Source of the DNA: Candidatus Aminicenantota bacterium
GTDB lineage: Bacteria > Acidobacteriota > Aminicenantia > Aminicenantales > Aminicenantaceae
Direction of reading: 5' to 3'
DNA length: 64,000 nucleotides
NCBI GenBank assembly: GCA_011773465.1
Contig: WVXO01000031.1
Span: forward strand, 79,120-143,119
Shown here: positions 1 to 9,352 of the stretch, piece by piece
Position numbering within the stretch: the stretch's first letter is position 1
Layout of the letters: each line of letters starts with the position of its first letter
Made by a program: the position numbers and the translations under genes
Notes under the pieces: generated by a model
Database searches by the model: none
Seen by the model: the letters and a program-made list of their open reading frames with translations, nothing else
What the model was told of the DNA's origin: nothing

Positions 1-61
1 ATATAAAAATCCCGGATTAAGATAAAGAATCTTAAAAACGCCTAGATACAGTCAAAAAAGA

Positions 62-1210
62 TTATTTTACTGCAGGTTTCTCGGGCGGTTTCTCAACAGC
101 TATCCCAGCGGCCTCCTCGGTGGCTTTCACGCCGGCTTCTTCAGCCACCTTCCCCGAGGATTTCTCTGCGGCTTTTTCTTCGGTCTTTTCAGAGGGAAGA
201 AGACCCACTTCTTTTCTAATCTCCGTATTTAGCTGAGAGGCTAACTCCTCATTCTCTCTCAACAGTTTTTTAACATTCTCTCTTCCCTGCCCTAATCGTT
301 CTCCTTTGTAAGAATACCAGGTTCCGGTTTTCTCGATAATCCCCGTATCTACTCCACAGTCAATTAAATCTCCTTCCTTCGAGATTCCCTCACCGTAGAT
401 AATGTCAAACTGAGATTCTCGGAAAGGAGGAGCCATTTTATTCTTAACAATTTTCACCTTCACTCTGTTCCCGATGACTTTGTCCCCCTCCTTTAGGGTG
501 GCAATTCTCCTGATATCAACCCTTAATGAAGAGTAAAACTTTAGAGCTCTTCCACCTGTCGTTGTCTCGGGACTTCCCAGAAAAAAGCCGATTTTTTCTC
601 TGATCTGGTTAACGAAGATAAAGCATGTTTTCGAGCGGCTGACTATAGCAGTCAGCTTTCTCAAAGCTTGGGACATGAGACGCGCTTGAAGACCCATATG
701 GGCGTCTCCCATTTCCCCTTCAAGCTCTGCTTTGGGCACCAGGGCAGCTACGGAATCGACAACTATGACATCCACGGCCCCGCTGCGGACCAGAACCTCG
801 GCGATCTCTAAAGCCTGCTCGCCATAATCCGGTTGAGAGATGAGGAGACTATCTACATCCACGCCTACGCTGGCTGCATAATTCGGGTCTAAGGCATGTT
901 CGGCATCAATAAAGGCGGCCTGGCCGCCCTGTTTCTGAGCTTCGGCAATAACATGAATGGCCAAGGTTGTTTTTCCTGTAGCCTCAGGACCAAAGACCTC
1001 GACAACCCTTCCTCGCGGAAACCCCCCTATACCCAGGCTTAAATCAAAAGCGATGGAGCCAGTAGGGATTGTGGGCACTTTAATTGCTGCTTCTTTCTGT
1101 CCGAGCTTCATCACCGTTCCTTTGCCAAATTGTTTCTCTATCTGGGAAAGCGCGGCTTCGATTGCTCGGTTTCTCGAGGCTTGTTTTTGTTCGATCTCCT
1201 CTTCTTTCAT
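62..1210 (-). CDS. recA: RecA recombinase
   Basis: RecA is the DNA-dependent ATPase for homologous recombination and SOS induction. The Walker A loop GPEATGKTT lies near residue 75 (the usual form is GPESSGKTT), and the core is complete. I chose ATG at 1210 because a GGGGGAGG ribosome site sits 5 nt upstream; an in-frame TTG at 1225 would lie inside that site. The product is about 382 aa. The last 40 residues form a Lys/Glu/Ala-rich tail ending in a KPPEKP-like stretch, longer and more repetitive than a typical acidic RecA tail. It is apparently monocistronic; the gene upstream on the same strand is unrelated. Confidence 0.97.
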   Translation of the reverse strand: MKEEEIEQKQASRNRAIEAALSQIEKQFGKGTVMKLGQKEAAIKVPTIPTGSIAFDLSLGIGGFPRGRVVEVFGPEATGKTTLAIHVIAEAQKQGGQAAFIDAEHALDPNYAASVGVDVDSLLISQPDYGEQALEIAEVLVRSGAVDVIVVDSVAALVPKAELEGEMGDAHMGLQARLMSQALRKLTAIVSRSKTCFIFVNQIREKIGFFLGSPETTTGGRALKFYSSLRVDIRRIATLKEGDKVIGNRVKVKIVKNKMAPPFRESQFDIIYGEGISKEGDLIDCGVDTGIIEKTGTWYSYKGERLGQGRENVKKLLRENEELASQLNTEIRKEVGLLPSEKTEEKAAEKSSGKVAEEAGVKATEEAAGIAVEKPPEKPAVK

Positions 1211-1338
1211 TTTATCCTCCCCCAACCAAATGGGTCTTTATCAATTTTTAAATATTCTTTTTTTGTTCTTTAATTTTAACTTATATTCTAAGATTATTAA
1301 ATAGCTCTTTACCTTTTTTAGGCGATTAACACCACGAA

Positions 1339-2190
1339 TTATTTTTCGTAGTCATAAAATCCTTTTCCTGCTTTTCGGCCAAGATATCCAGCATCTACCA
1401 TTTTTCTCAGCAAAGGACAGGGTCTGTATTTCGGATCTTTAAAGCCCTCATGCAGGACTTCCATAATGTCGAGACAGACATCCAGCCCTATAAGATCAGC
1501 CAGGGCCAAGGGTCCCATAGGATGATTCATGCCCAGCTTCAACACTGTATCAATGGCTTCTGCTGAGCCTACTCCCTCCATCAGGGCATAAACAGCTTCA
1601 TTGATCATGGGGATCAAAATTCTGTTTGAGATAAACCCCGGGAAATCATTAGCCTCTACGGGAACCTTTCCCAGCTTCTCGGCAAGAGTCTTCACCTCGT
1701 CGAATGTCTCCTGGGACGTAGCCATCCCTCTGATCAGCTCCACCAATGCCATCAGGGGTACGGGATTCATAAAATGCATGCCCATAAACTGGGAAGGACG
1801 TCCGGTCAAAGCTCCAAGACGGGTTATGGAAATGGATGAGGTATTGGAAGTCAGGATGACTGAAGGCGCAAGCAGCTTATCCAGCTCCAAGAGTATTTTC
1901 TTTTTCACCTCAAAATCTTCGAAGACAGCCTCCAAAGCAAAGTCAACCTCTTTTAAATCTGGAAGACTTGTAGTGGTTTTTATTCGAGACAATATTTTTT
2001 CCTTGTCTTCTTCGATTTTTCCTTTCTCCGAAAGCTTAGTCAGACTCTTATCTATTATCTTCAAAGAACGCTGCAGATAATCTTCTCCCACATCATTCAG
2101 GATGACTTCAAATCCAGAACTAGCAGCAACTTGGGCGATACCCGTGCCCATGGTTCCAGCACCAACGACTCCTATTTTCTTAATAGTCAT
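1339..2190 (-). CDS. 3-hydroxyacyl-CoA (3-hydroxybutyryl-CoA) dehydrogenase
   Basis: NAD(P)-dependent oxidoreductase interconverting acetoacetyl-CoA and 3-hydroxybutyryl-CoA. The Rossmann motif [14 protein letters not shown] is at residues 7-20, the SNTSS and HFMNPVP motifs (the latter carrying the catalytic His) are in the middle, and the C-terminal helical domain contains the HPMGPL motif. At 283 aa it has the normal length of the short stand-alone enzyme (Hbd/PaaH type), not a fusion to enoyl-CoA hydratase. A GGAGGGG ribosome site precedes the ATG. It lies 13 nt downstream of the thiolase gene, so the two are probably cotranscribed. The family is secure; whether it acts in butyrate synthesis or beta-oxidation is not shown. 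Confidence 0.93.
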   Translation of the reverse strand: MTIKKIGVVGAGTMGTGIAQVAASSGFEVILNDVGEDYLQRSLKIIDKSLTKLSEKGKIEEDKEKILSRIKTTTSLPDLKEVDFALEAVFEDFEVKKKILLELDKLLAPSVILTSNTSSISITRLGALTGRPSQFMGMHFMNPVPLMALVELIRGMATSQETFDEVKTLAEKLGKVPVEANDFPGFISNRILIPMINEAVYALMEGVGSAEAIDTVLKLGMNHPMGPLALADLIGLDVCLDIMEVLHEGFKDPKYRPCPLLRKMVDAGYLGRKAGKGFYDYEK

Positions 2191-2203
2191 TTCCCCTCCT
2201 TAC

Positions 2204-3394
2204 TTAAACCATTTCTACTGCCATGGCCACAGCATCCCCTCCTCCCAAGCAGAGAGATGCCACACCTTTCTTGAAACCTCTGTGTTTTAGAGCGTAAACC
2301 AAGGTCGTTAAAATCCTGGCTCCTGTTGCTCCGATCGGATGGCCCAAAGCAACAGCTCCTCCATGAACATTGACCTTCTGTTTGTCCAGACCCAACTCTT
2401 TTATTATTACCACCAACTGGGAAGAAAAGGCTTCGTTTATCTCGAAGAGGTCAACATCTTCAATCTTCCAGCCCACGTTGGCCAGCAATCTCTCGATGGC
2501 TCCCTTGGGGGCATACATCACCATGGACGGTTCGACAGGGTTGGTTGTGGTGCCTAAAATCCGGGCCATAGGTTTAATTTTCTTCTCTTTCACCGCATCC
2601 TCTGAAGCGACAACAACTGCTGCTGCTCCATCATTTAGACTAGACGCATTTCCGGCCGTAACTGTCCCATCCTTCTTAAAAGCAGGCCTGAGTTTTGCTA
2701 ATTTTTCAAGTGCGGTATCCTTCCGAGGACCTTCATCCACAGCGAAAATTACAGGATCACCCTTTCTCTGGGGTATCTCCACAGGAACAATTTCATCTCT
2801 GAAATAGCCTTTTTCGATCGCATGGATAGCTTTCTGATGACTGCTCAAAGCATACTCGTCTTGTTCCTGGCGAGTGGCACCAAACTTTTCGGCAACGACT
2901 TCTCCTGTCATACCCATATGCTGGTCATCAAAAGCGCACCAAAGGCCATCGAGGATCATGGAGTCCTTTATCTTCATATCTCCAAATTTGACGCCTTCCC
3001 TTACTCCCCAGAGGAGATGCGGCGCCTGGCTCATGCTTTCCATTCCGCCGGCAACAATGATATTCTTCTCTTCCAGCCAGATGGACTGAGCAGCTAGGGC
3101 AACAGCCTTTAGAGCTGAGCCGCAAACTTTGTTTACAGCAAAGCAACTCACAGTGTAGGGAATTCCACCGTTCACTGCCGCCTGCTTTGCAGGCGCCTGG
3201 CCCAAGCCCCCTGAAACAACATTCCCCATGATCACTTCCTCAACGTCTTCACCTGAAATCCCGGCTCTCTTCACAGCTTCTTTAATAGCAAAACCGCCTA
3301 GCTCAGGAGCTTTGAAGTTCTTCAAAGTTCCCAAAAAATTGCCGATGCCTGTTCGAGCTGCACCGACAATAAAAACATCTCTTAATTCGCACAT
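2204..3394 (-). CDS. Acetyl-CoA acetyltransferase (thiolase)
   Basis: Thiolase catalysing condensation or thiolysis between two acetyl-CoA and acetoacetyl-CoA. The nucleophilic Cys is in NKVCGSALKA (about residue 91), the catalytic His in GHPIGATGAR, and the second Cys in CLGGGDAV near the C-terminus. At 396 aa it has the usual length. It forms a two-gene unit with the 3-hydroxyacyl-CoA dehydrogenase downstream, giving two consecutive steps of C4 acyl-CoA metabolism. Crotonase and acyl-CoA dehydrogenase partners are not in this window. The start is the ATG at 3394; the ribosome site is only a weak GAAAGG. Confidence 0.94.
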   Translation of the reverse strand: MCELRDVFIVGAARTGIGNFLGTLKNFKAPELGGFAIKEAVKRAGISGEDVEEVIMGNVVSGGLGQAPAKQAAVNGGIPYTVSCFAVNKVCGSALKAVALAAQSIWLEEKNIIVAGGMESMSQAPHLLWGVREGVKFGDMKIKDSMILDGLWCAFDDQHMGMTGEVVAEKFGATRQEQDEYALSSHQKAIHAIEKGYFRDEIVPVEIPQRKGDPVIFAVDEGPRKDTALEKLAKLRPAFKKDGTVTAGNASSLNDGAAAVVVASEDAVKEKKIKPMARILGTTTNPVEPSMVMYAPKGAIERLLANVGWKIEDVDLFEINEAFSSQLVVIIKELGLDKQKVNVHGGAVALGHPIGATGARILTTLVYALKHRGFKKGVASLCLGGGDAVAMAVEMV

Positions 3395-3485
3395 TTATTA
3401 GGCCTTTCGTTAATGGATTGTATTAAAGCGTTTCCATTTTTATCACAATTGAACGAGGGTGTAAACCCATCTAAAAAAAAGGAAT

Positions 3486-3579
3486 AAAAAATGGGGCCAG
3501 GCCCCATTTTTGCAAGAAAGAGGACATTCTCAACTTGTGGACAGAGAACATCAGAAAATGGGGCCTGGCCCCATTTTTT
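3486..3579. repeat. Dispersed palindromic repeat, copy 1
   Basis: Element of about 94 bp bounded by two GGGGCC(A/T)GGCCCC palindromes, each flanked by A and T runs (3486-3511 and 3555-3579). The two ends are reverse complements of each other. The core between them carries GAAAGAGGACATTCTCAAC followed by TTGTGGACAGA. The same core and end structure recur at 7419-7508 and, diverged, at 62180-62268. It lies between the convergent-upstream regions of the thiolase and peptidase genes. It resembles REP/MITE-like elements; no associated transposase is present in the window. Confidence 0.75.
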
Positions 3580-3594
3580 ACCATTTTTTATTAT

Positions 3595-3623
3595 TTGATT
3601 AAAGGCAAAACAAAGGATAAAAT
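3595..3623 (+). promoter_or_regulatory. Sigma-70-type promoter for the M49 peptidase gene
   Basis: TTGATT (3595-3600), a 17-bp spacer and TAAAAT (3618-3623) lie about 40 bp upstream of the peptidase ATG, directly beside the right end of the palindromic repeat. This is motif matching only. Confidence 0.5.
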
Positions 3624-3661
3624 TGATTATAAATAATCCTAATTGGATAAGGAGGAATAAG

Positions 3662-5668
3662 ATGAAAAGGTGTTTATTATCTTTTGCATTGATTTTGTTC
3701 TTAGCCTTTTTTGTTTCCTGTGAAAAATCCAAAGTTGAAACAGAAGAAGAACAGCGCTATCTAATAGAACAAGTGGGCACTACGGCCATTGCCCAGTTGT
3801 ATGCTGACGGATTTAAAGACCTAAGCCTCAACGAGAAAATATTAGCCTATTATTTAGCTCAAGCTGTTATCGCCGGCGACACGATCGATAATGACCAAAG
3901 CCACCGACATGCTCTGGAAATAAAAGATATCCTGGAAGAAATTATCACTCACAAGGAGGGAATAAACCCGGAAACTTTTAAGGCAATCCTTGATTACACC
4001 AAGCTCTTCTGGGTAAATCACAGCCAGTACAACGCCCGCACAAAGGCAAAATTTATCCCTTCCTGTTCTTTTGACCAATTTCTAGAGGCTGCCAAATCAG
4101 CACAGAAAAACGGAGCCAGCTTCGACCTCAAGGAAGGCGAATCCATCGAAGCAAAGCTCAAAAAACTTGAAAAAACTATTTTCGACTCGAACTTTGAACC
4201 CCTGGTCACTGCCAAGATTCCTCCTCCAGGCCAGGATATACTCACAGCCAGCGCCAATAATTTTTATGAAAATGTCACCTTGGCCGACATCAAGAATTTT
4301 AATGAAAAATATCCCTTAAATTCAAAAATCATTAAAAAGGACGGCAAGGTAATGGAGCTAGTCTGGAGAGCAGGCAATGAGGATGTCAAGCCCGGCCTAT
4401 ACGCCCAAGAACTGGCCGAGGTTATTGAGAAGCTCAAGCTTGCTATTCCTTACGCAGGTGAACAGCAGAAAATAACTCTGCAGCATATGATTGACTATTT
4501 TGAGACAGGAGACCCTGATTCTTTTCGTAAAGCAAATATTTCCTGGCTTCAAGACGACCCTCCAGTCGATTTTATTATTGGTTTTATCGAAAACTACAAA
4601 GACGCCCGAGGAATCAAAGGAGAGTGGGAAGGCTTAATTAGCTATGTCAACAAAAAAACCACCCAGATGATGAGAGACATCGCAGCCAACGCCCAATATT
4701 TTGAAAACAAAGCCCCATGGAAAGAGGAATACAAGAAAAAGCATTTTCAGGTTCCTGTCGCCAACTCTATTGATGTCGTTATTTCGGGAGGAGATGCCGG
4801 TCCCCTTATTCCCGCAGGAATCAACCTGCCTAATGAACAAAAGATAAGAGAGCAGTACGGAAGCAAGAGTGTTCTCCTCTTCAATGTCATGCGTGATGCC
4901 CGAAAAGTGACCGGTGGAAAATCAGCTGAGGAATTCCTGCTGACGGATGAAGAAAAAGAGCTTGTTCTAAAATACGGCAGTTTGGCAGACAATGTAATAA
5001 TCGCTCTTCATGAAGTCATCGGCCATGGCTCGGGAAAAGTGAGTCCAAAGTTGACCAAAGATCCTTCAGACTATTTGCTGGAACATTATAACACCCTGGA
5101 GGAAGCCCGAGGAGACCTCATGGCTCTCTATAACTTTTTCGATCCAAAATTAGTCGAGCTGGGTATCTTGCCCAATGAGGATGCAGCTAAAGCTGGCTAT
5201 ATCTCTGAAGCCATGTCTGACCTGACCATGCTGCGGAGGATAAAAAAGGGAGATAGAATAGAGGATGACCATATGAGAGCTTCGCATCTTATTCAGGTTT
5301 ACCTCGAGAAAAAAACTCTGGCAGTAGAAACAGTAAAGAAAAACGGAAAAACATACAGAAGGGTTAAGGATTTTGACCTTTTCCGCCAGGGAGCAGGAGA
5401 ACTCCTGGCAGAGATCATGAGGATAAAAGCTGAAGGTGATTTCGAAGCGGCCAAAAAGCTTGTCAACGCCTATGCCGTAAAAATTGACCCCTCACTCAGA
5501 GACGAAGTCATTGAAAGGTCCCAACAGATTCGCTACCCTGATTTTGTGGCTTTTGTTATGCCAGATCTAGCTCTCGTCAAAGACCGGGAAGGAAAAATCG
5601 TCGATGTGGAGATATCCTACCCGATGGACCTCGTGGCCCAGCAGCTCAAATGGTCAGGAAAAAAATAG
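3662..5668 (+). CDS. Dipeptidyl-peptidase III family (M49) lipoprotein
   Basis: Zinc metallopeptidase of family M49, which removes dipeptides from the N-terminus of oligopeptides. The zinc motif HEVIGH is near residue 450 and the second ligand motif EEARGD is about 30 residues later, matching the HExxGH/EExxAE-like pair of the family. I chose the ATG at 3662 because AAGGAGG lies 6-7 nt upstream and the product then begins with a signal peptide ending in the lipobox FVSC, so the mature enzyme should be a lipid-anchored periplasmic or surface protein of about 668 aa. The gene is monocistronic and opposite in strand to both neighbours. Confidence 0.88.
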   Translation: MKRCLLSFALILFLAFFVSCEKSKVETEEEQRYLIEQVGTTAIAQLYADGFKDLSLNEKILAYYLAQAVIAGDTIDNDQSHRHALEIKDILEEIITHKEGINPETFKAILDYTKLFWVNHSQYNARTKAKFIPSCSFDQFLEAAKSAQKNGASFDLKEGESIEAKLKKLEKTIFDSNFEPLVTAKIPPPGQDILTASANNFYENVTLADIKNFNEKYPLNSKIIKKDGKVMELVWRAGNEDVKPGLYAQELAEVIEKLKLAIPYAGEQQKITLQHMIDYFETGDPDSFRKANISWLQDDPPVDFIIGFIENYKDARGIKGEWEGLISYVNKKTTQMMRDIAANAQYFENKAPWKEEYKKKHFQVPVANSIDVVISGGDAGPLIPAGINLPNEQKIREQYGSKSVLLFNVMRDARKVTGGKSAEEFLLTDEEKELVLKYGSLADNVIIALHEVIGHGSGKVSPKLTKDPSDYLLEHYNTLEEARGDLMALYNFFDPKLVELGILPNEDAAKAGYISEAMSDLTMLRRIKKGDRIEDDHMRASHLIQVYLEKKTLAVETVKKNGKTYRRVKDFDLFRQGAGELLAEIMRIKAEGDFEAAKKLVNAYAVKIDPSLRDEVIERSQQIRYPDFVAFVMPDLALVKDREGKIVDVEISYPMDLVAQQLKWSGKK

Positions 5669-5694
5669 ACCAAATTTTAGATACTAATTCGCTT

Positions 5695-7368
5695 TCAGGA
5701 TAAACCGGTTATTTCTCCATCATCGGTTACATCTATTTTCTCGGCTGAAGGATTCTTCGGCAAACCTGGCATGGTCATGATATCTCCGCAATAAACGACT
5801 ACAAAGCCTGCTCCTGAGCTGAGGGAAGCGTCGGTCACGATTAAAGTGAAATCTTTGGGCCTCCCTAGTGCTTCATCATCATCAGAGAGAGAATATTGCG
5901 TTTTAGCGATACAGACAGGGAGGCTTCCAAATCCTTCTCTCTCAATCCTGAGCACTTTCCTTTTTATTTTCCCTTCCATGGCAACTGATCCCGCCCCGTA
6001 TATCTTTTTAGCAATAGTCTCTATCTTTTCCAGAAGCGTTATATCTAAAGGATACAGGAAGCGGAAGCGGCTGCCATCTTCCTCAATGGCCTTTAAAACT
6101 TCTCGCGCCAGTTCTTTGCCGCCGTTTCCCCCTCTACCGTAGACCTCACTCAAAGCAACTCGAACTTTTTCCCTGCGGCAAAGATCTAAGGCTTTCTTAA
6201 TTTCTGTTTCAGTATCTGAAGGGAATTTATTTAAAGCAACGACAAAAGGAACTCCAAAAATTCTGAGGTTTTCCGTATGTTTTTGAAGGTTGGCAAAGCC
6301 TTTCTCCACAGCTTTCACATTTTCCTTATTGACTTTGTCCAGTTTAACTCCGCCGTGAAGCTTAAGAGCTCTGAGAGTTGCCACCAGCACACAGGCATCA
6401 GGTGGAGGAACGTGGCCTGTTCTGACCACAATATTGAAAAATTTCTCCGCTCCAAGGTCCGAGCCAAATCCTGTTTCAGTCACAACAAAATCAGCCAGCC
6501 TAAGAGCCATTCGAGTGGAGATAACGGAATTTGTACCGTGGGCGATATTGGCAAAGGGGCCCCCATGAATCAGAGCCGGTGTTCCCTCCAAAGTCTGGAC
6601 AAGGTTTGGCTTGAGAGCATCTTTAAGCAGAGCAGCCATCGATCCTTCAGCCTTAAGCTCTCGCGCAAAAACAGGTTTCTTATCCGGCGAATATCCTATG
6701 AATATATTTCCAAGCCTTTCTTTTAGGTCTTTTAAATCCTCGGCAAGACATAAAATGGCCATAATTTCTGAGGCTGCGGTAATATCAAACCCTGTCTCCC
6801 GGGCTATTCCCCGAAGAGGGCCTCCGATACCGATCACAACTTCTCGAAGCACTCGGTCATCCATGTCCATGACCCGCTTCCAGGACACCCTTCGACAGTC
6901 AAGCAGGCCGCAGGCTCCGTCAAAATGAAGACGGTTATCCACCATGGCAGCTAAAAGGTTATGAGCTGCAGTGACCGCATGAATATCTCCGGTAAAATGG
7001 AGGTTTATCTCCTCGCGGGGTGCAACCTGGGCATATCCTCCTCCAGTTGCTCCGCCTTTCATCCCGAATACTGGCCCCAAGGAAGGTTCTCTCAAAGCCA
7101 CTACAGCTTTCTTTCCCAATCCACTCAAAGCATCAGCCAGACCAATTGAGGTCGTGGTCTTGCCTTCACCAGCTGGAGTCGGAGTCATGGCTGTCATCAT
7201 GATTAATTTTCCCTTCTTGTCTTCTCCTTTCAAAATTTCTTCTGGAGTAACTTTAGCTTTATACATTCCGTATTTCTGAAGGTCCTTCGCTTCAATTCCT
7301 AGTTTTTTGGCAATCACCTCTATAGGCTTTATCTTCACTTTTTTTGCAATATTCATATCGTCAACCAC
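5695..7368 (-). CDS. fhs: Formate--tetrahydrofolate ligase
   Basis: ATP-dependent activation of formate to 10-formyl-tetrahydrofolate, the entry of formate into the one-carbon pool (methyl branch of the Wood-Ljungdahl pathway, purine and fMet synthesis). The P-loop TPAGEGKTTTSIGL is near residue 65; the 557-aa length is typical of the family. I prefer the GTG at 7368, which sits 5 nt after AGGAGG; the ATG at 7356 is too far from that site. No folD or other one-carbon genes adjoin it, but the large formate dehydrogenase/hydrogenase operon 4 kb away makes formate a shared metabolite. Confidence 0.96.
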   Translation of the reverse strand: MVDDMNIAKKVKIKPIEVIAKKLGIEAKDLQKYGMYKAKVTPEEILKGEDKKGKLIMMTAMTPTPAGEGKTTTSIGLADALSGLGKKAVVALREPSLGPVFGMKGGATGGGYAQVAPREEINLHFTGDIHAVTAAHNLLAAMVDNRLHFDGACGLLDCRRVSWKRVMDMDDRVLREVVIGIGGPLRGIARETGFDITAASEIMAILCLAEDLKDLKERLGNIFIGYSPDKKPVFARELKAEGSMAALLKDALKPNLVQTLEGTPALIHGGPFANIAHGTNSVISTRMALRLADFVVTETGFGSDLGAEKFFNIVVRTGHVPPPDACVLVATLRALKLHGGVKLDKVNKENVKAVEKGFANLQKHTENLRIFGVPFVVALNKFPSDTETEIKKALDLCRREKVRVALSEVYGRGGNGGKELAREVLKAIEEDGSRFRFLYPLDITLLEKIETIAKKIYGAGSVAMEGKIKRKVLRIEREGFGSLPVCIAKTQYSLSDDDEALGRPKDFTLIVTDASLSSGAGFVVVYCGDIMTMPGLPKNPSAEKIDVTDDGEITGLS

Positions 7369-7418
7369 TTTGACCTCCTTTTATTCAATCTGTTTTTTGC
7401 AATAACATAAAAAAAATA

Positions 7419-7508
7419 AAAAAAGGGGGGAAGACCCTATTTTTTAAGAAAGAGGACATTCTCAACTTGTGGACAGAACATCAGAAAATGGGGCCCGGCC
7501 CCTTTTTT
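7419..7508. repeat. Dispersed palindromic repeat, copy 2
   Basis: The core is nearly identical to copy 1 (AAGAAAGAGGACATTCTCAA and TTGTGGACAGAACATCAGAAAA). The right end GGGGCCCGGCCCC is still a perfect palindrome, while the left end (AAAGGGGGGAAGACCCTATTTT) has decayed. It sits just upstream of the fhs start and next to the radC remnant. Confidence 0.72.
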
Positions 7509-7528
7509 ATACATAACATTTTATAAAA

Positions 7529-7690
7529 TTAGTTGTTTCTTCCATGGTCTTTCTTGTTGAAATCTCGAAACATTATATCATAATCCCCGATCATCTCCTC
7601 ATCGCAAAGCTGAAATAGCGGGTGTTCCCGATCATGATGTGATCCCGGACCTTTAACTCCATAACATTTACCGCAGATATACTCCTTCCA
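7529..7690 (-). pseudogene. radC 3'-end remnant (frameshifted)
   Basis: Read on the minus strand, this stretch encodes VNVMELKVRDHIMIGN, then TRYFSFA. After a one-base frameshift it continues DEEMIGDYDIMFRDFNK and ends at a TAA at 7529-7531. This matches the C-terminus of the intact RadC encoded at 32527-33306 (NVMQLKVLDHIIIGN, then YFSFADE, then EYDIMFQDFNK), and the DNA of the two loci aligns by eye over about 150 bp. A second frame change lies near 7680, beyond which similarity fades. It is a decayed paralogue or duplication product and not a working gene. Confidence 0.8.
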
Positions 7691-7936
7691 TTGAGATATA
7701 AATCTTTAAAAATGAATTATTTAGATGTTCCCTAAGGCAGGTAAAATTTCCCGCTTACGTCCAGATTATGTCCAACTTTCTATTTTTGGCACTAATTTGC
7801 TCAGCAGTCTTCTCCAGCCCTTGGGAAGCCGCGGCTTTAAGGGCTTCAGCTTACAGTTGCCTTTTAATATTCCCAAAATATGTCGTTGTTAAATATTTAC
7901 AGTACGACCACAACAAAGTTAATAGACTAAGAAAAT
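7691..7936. other. Intergenic stretch with a short Ala-rich relic frame
   Basis: No complete gene is evident. On the minus strand, 7755-7850 reads as an uninterrupted 31-codon frame (AEALKAAASQGLEKTAEQIS and onward) with the look of a helical protein end, but it has no start codon and is preceded by a stop. It may be another eroded gene tail. The plus-strand frame over the same bases has an unconvincing composition. Confidence 0.25.
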
Positions 7937-8692
7937 TTAAAAAAATAATCTTCCCAGAGTAACTAAGCCAAGTATCAGAGTGGCAATACCCACGATCAGC
8001 TTAAGATGCCCGCCCCTAAATTTTTTAACTGTATAAGCTGCGATAGGAACTGAAAGAATGGCTCCGACAACCAGGGACGGGGCAAGACCCCAGCCAATGG
8101 CGTGATTTGTGAAGATAAGATAAGTGATTACGCCTACAAAACAGGTCAATCCCTCAGCAAGAGATGTGATACCTATTGCATTTTTAGAATTTACCCCTGC
8201 TAGAATTTGACCGCTAGTCACTAAGGGACCATAGCCCCCGCCACTAATTCCTTTGTTAAATGATGCCAAAAGTCCGAGAGAAGTAATCTTCTTCCATGTA
8301 AATCTAAACTTTCGTTTTAAAGTCATTAGAATTAGCACTCCCATGCCGAGGACCAAAATGCCGATATAAAGCTTCACATAAAATGAAGGTAAATTCAGAG
8401 CAACAAAAACTGCAACTAAAGTCCCGAGAATACTGCAACCTGCCATAACCAATGCTATTTTGAAATCAACTGCTCTAAAATTAAAGTTGACATTTTTAAA
8501 CTTATGATGAAAGAAGGCTGCAGTTAATCCTGAGATCAGTTCAGACAATAAAATAGCAGGAACAATTTGAAGTGGATTATACCCCATTATGAGCAAGAGG
8601 GGAGTAAGAGTTGTCCCGTATCCCATCCCAAGAGAAGAGTCGACATACTCACAAAGAAAAGCAAAGATTATGATAAAAACTAATAATTCCAT
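7937..8692 (-). CDS. TauE/SafE family anion permease (copy 1)
   Basis: Integral membrane protein of the TauE/SafE (DUF81) family, whose members export sulfite, sulfoacetate and other small organic anions. It has about 8 hydrophobic segments in two halves; the first half begins with the family-like EYVDSSLGMGYGTTLTPLLL and the second with the GxxSGGGYGPLV signature. It is 251 aa. An AAAGGTGG site precedes the ATG. It is 13 nt downstream of a small ORF that shares a motif with the ORF preceding the second TauE gene (9741-10493). The substrate cannot be told from sequence. Confidence 0.85.
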   Translation of the reverse strand: MELLVFIIIFAFLCEYVDSSLGMGYGTTLTPLLLIMGYNPLQIVPAILLSELISGLTAAFFHHKFKNVNFNFRAVDFKIALVMAGCSILGTLVAVFVALNLPSFYVKLYIGILVLGMGVLILMTLKRKFRFTWKKITSLGLLASFNKGISGGGYGPLVTSGQILAGVNSKNAIGITSLAEGLTCFVGVITYLIFTNHAIGWGLAPSLVVGAILSVPIAAYTVKKFRGGHLKLIVGIATLILGLVTLGRLFF

Positions 8693-8705
8693 GATTCCAC
8701 CTTTC

Positions 8706-8909
8706 TTATCCTGATCTTTTCAATCCAATTTTCCTTTTATAATTAATTCTGTTTTTAAATGTATAGTTTTTGCTTACATCTACTGATCCATCTCCAAATT
8801 TTTTCAGATTGATATTATAGATTTTCAAAAATCCCCAATTTAAATAATCAGCAATCAAGAAATCTAGGGCTAAATTTAATAACAACTTTTTAAATTTCTT
8901 TAATTCCAT
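8706..8909 (-). CDS. Small protein with LDFLIADY motif, upstream of tauE copy 1
   Basis: 67-aa protein of unknown function. It starts MELKKFKK and contains LALDFLIADYLNWGFLKIYN near the N-terminus, followed by a basic, polar tail. The same segment (VLDFLIADYMSWKVFEIF) occurs in the small ORF at 10480-10644 in front of the other TauE gene. Retention of a diverged small protein in front of both permease copies supports it being translated. There is no signal peptide or clear membrane segment; the motif is amphipathic to hydrophobic. Confidence 0.6.
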   Translation of the reverse strand: MELKKFKKLLLNLALDFLIADYLNWGFLKIYNINLKKFGDGSVDVSKNYTFKNRINYKRKIGLKRSG

Positions 8910-9061
8910 ATCGGGCTATCCCAGTTATATCTTAATGCAGAGTTCAAAAATTTTTTGGGAATGGTAGACGTATCTAACTCTATAGCCGAATAATGAAATA
9001 ATGACTCTCCTTCCCCGCATCTAAGATTCCTATCACACTTCCCACTCAGCTTCTTTCTCAT
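8900..9061 (-). CDS. Possible 53-aa ORF overlapping the next small gene
   Basis: Starting at ATG 9061, a 53-codon frame (MRKKLSGKCDRNL at the start, ALRYNWDSPIWN at the end) runs to a TAA that overlaps the first codons of the LDFLIADY-type gene (ATGGAATTAA overlap), as expected for translational coupling. It lies downstream of a good promoter (9121-9149). No family is recognised, and the ribosome site (AAGGGA directly before ATG) is too close. It could instead be a leader or a gene relic. Confidence 0.3.
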   Translation of the reverse strand: MRKKLSGKCDRNLRCGEGESLFHYSAIELDTSTIPKKFLNSALRYNWDSPIWN

Positions 9062-9120
9062 TCCCTTGAAAAATCTCGAACAATAATACTACCTCCATTT
9101 ATAGCCTAGAAGTACTCCGT

Positions 9121-9149
9121 TAATAATACAATTAGAGTACAATGTCAAG
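9121..9149 (-). promoter_or_regulatory. Sigma-70-type promoter for the small-ORF/tauE unit
   Basis: On the minus strand TTGACA (9144-9149), a 17-bp spacer and TATTAA (9121-9126). The -35 box is a perfect consensus. It is the only strong promoter-like match seen in the 8910-9352 gap and reads towards the two small ORFs and TauE copy 1; nothing else was recognised in that gap. Confidence 0.55.
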
Positions 9150-9352
9150 AACTTTTTTCTGTTTTTTTACAGTTGGAATCACATTTTGCAGGTTACGGCT
9201 GATGTAAAACTAAATTTGGGATTGCCTGGCCTTCTTCGGTGGTTTGTAAGGTGCCTTTAGCTATGGGACTAGCTCAAGAATCAAAACAGAACATTCGGGC
9301 TGTTAAGGATAAATAGTAAACTTAATGTAGGGTTTATTGAGATGGATGAAGC

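Noticed and set aside
957..1304. Plus-strand ORFs opposite recA, thiolase, hydrogenase and RND genes
   Set aside because: They are antisense shadows of well-supported genes with no independent support.
7768..7962. 64-aa plus-strand ORF
   Set aside because: Overlaps the convergent TauE stop, has no ribosome site and has an implausible composition; it opposes an eroded minus-strand frame.
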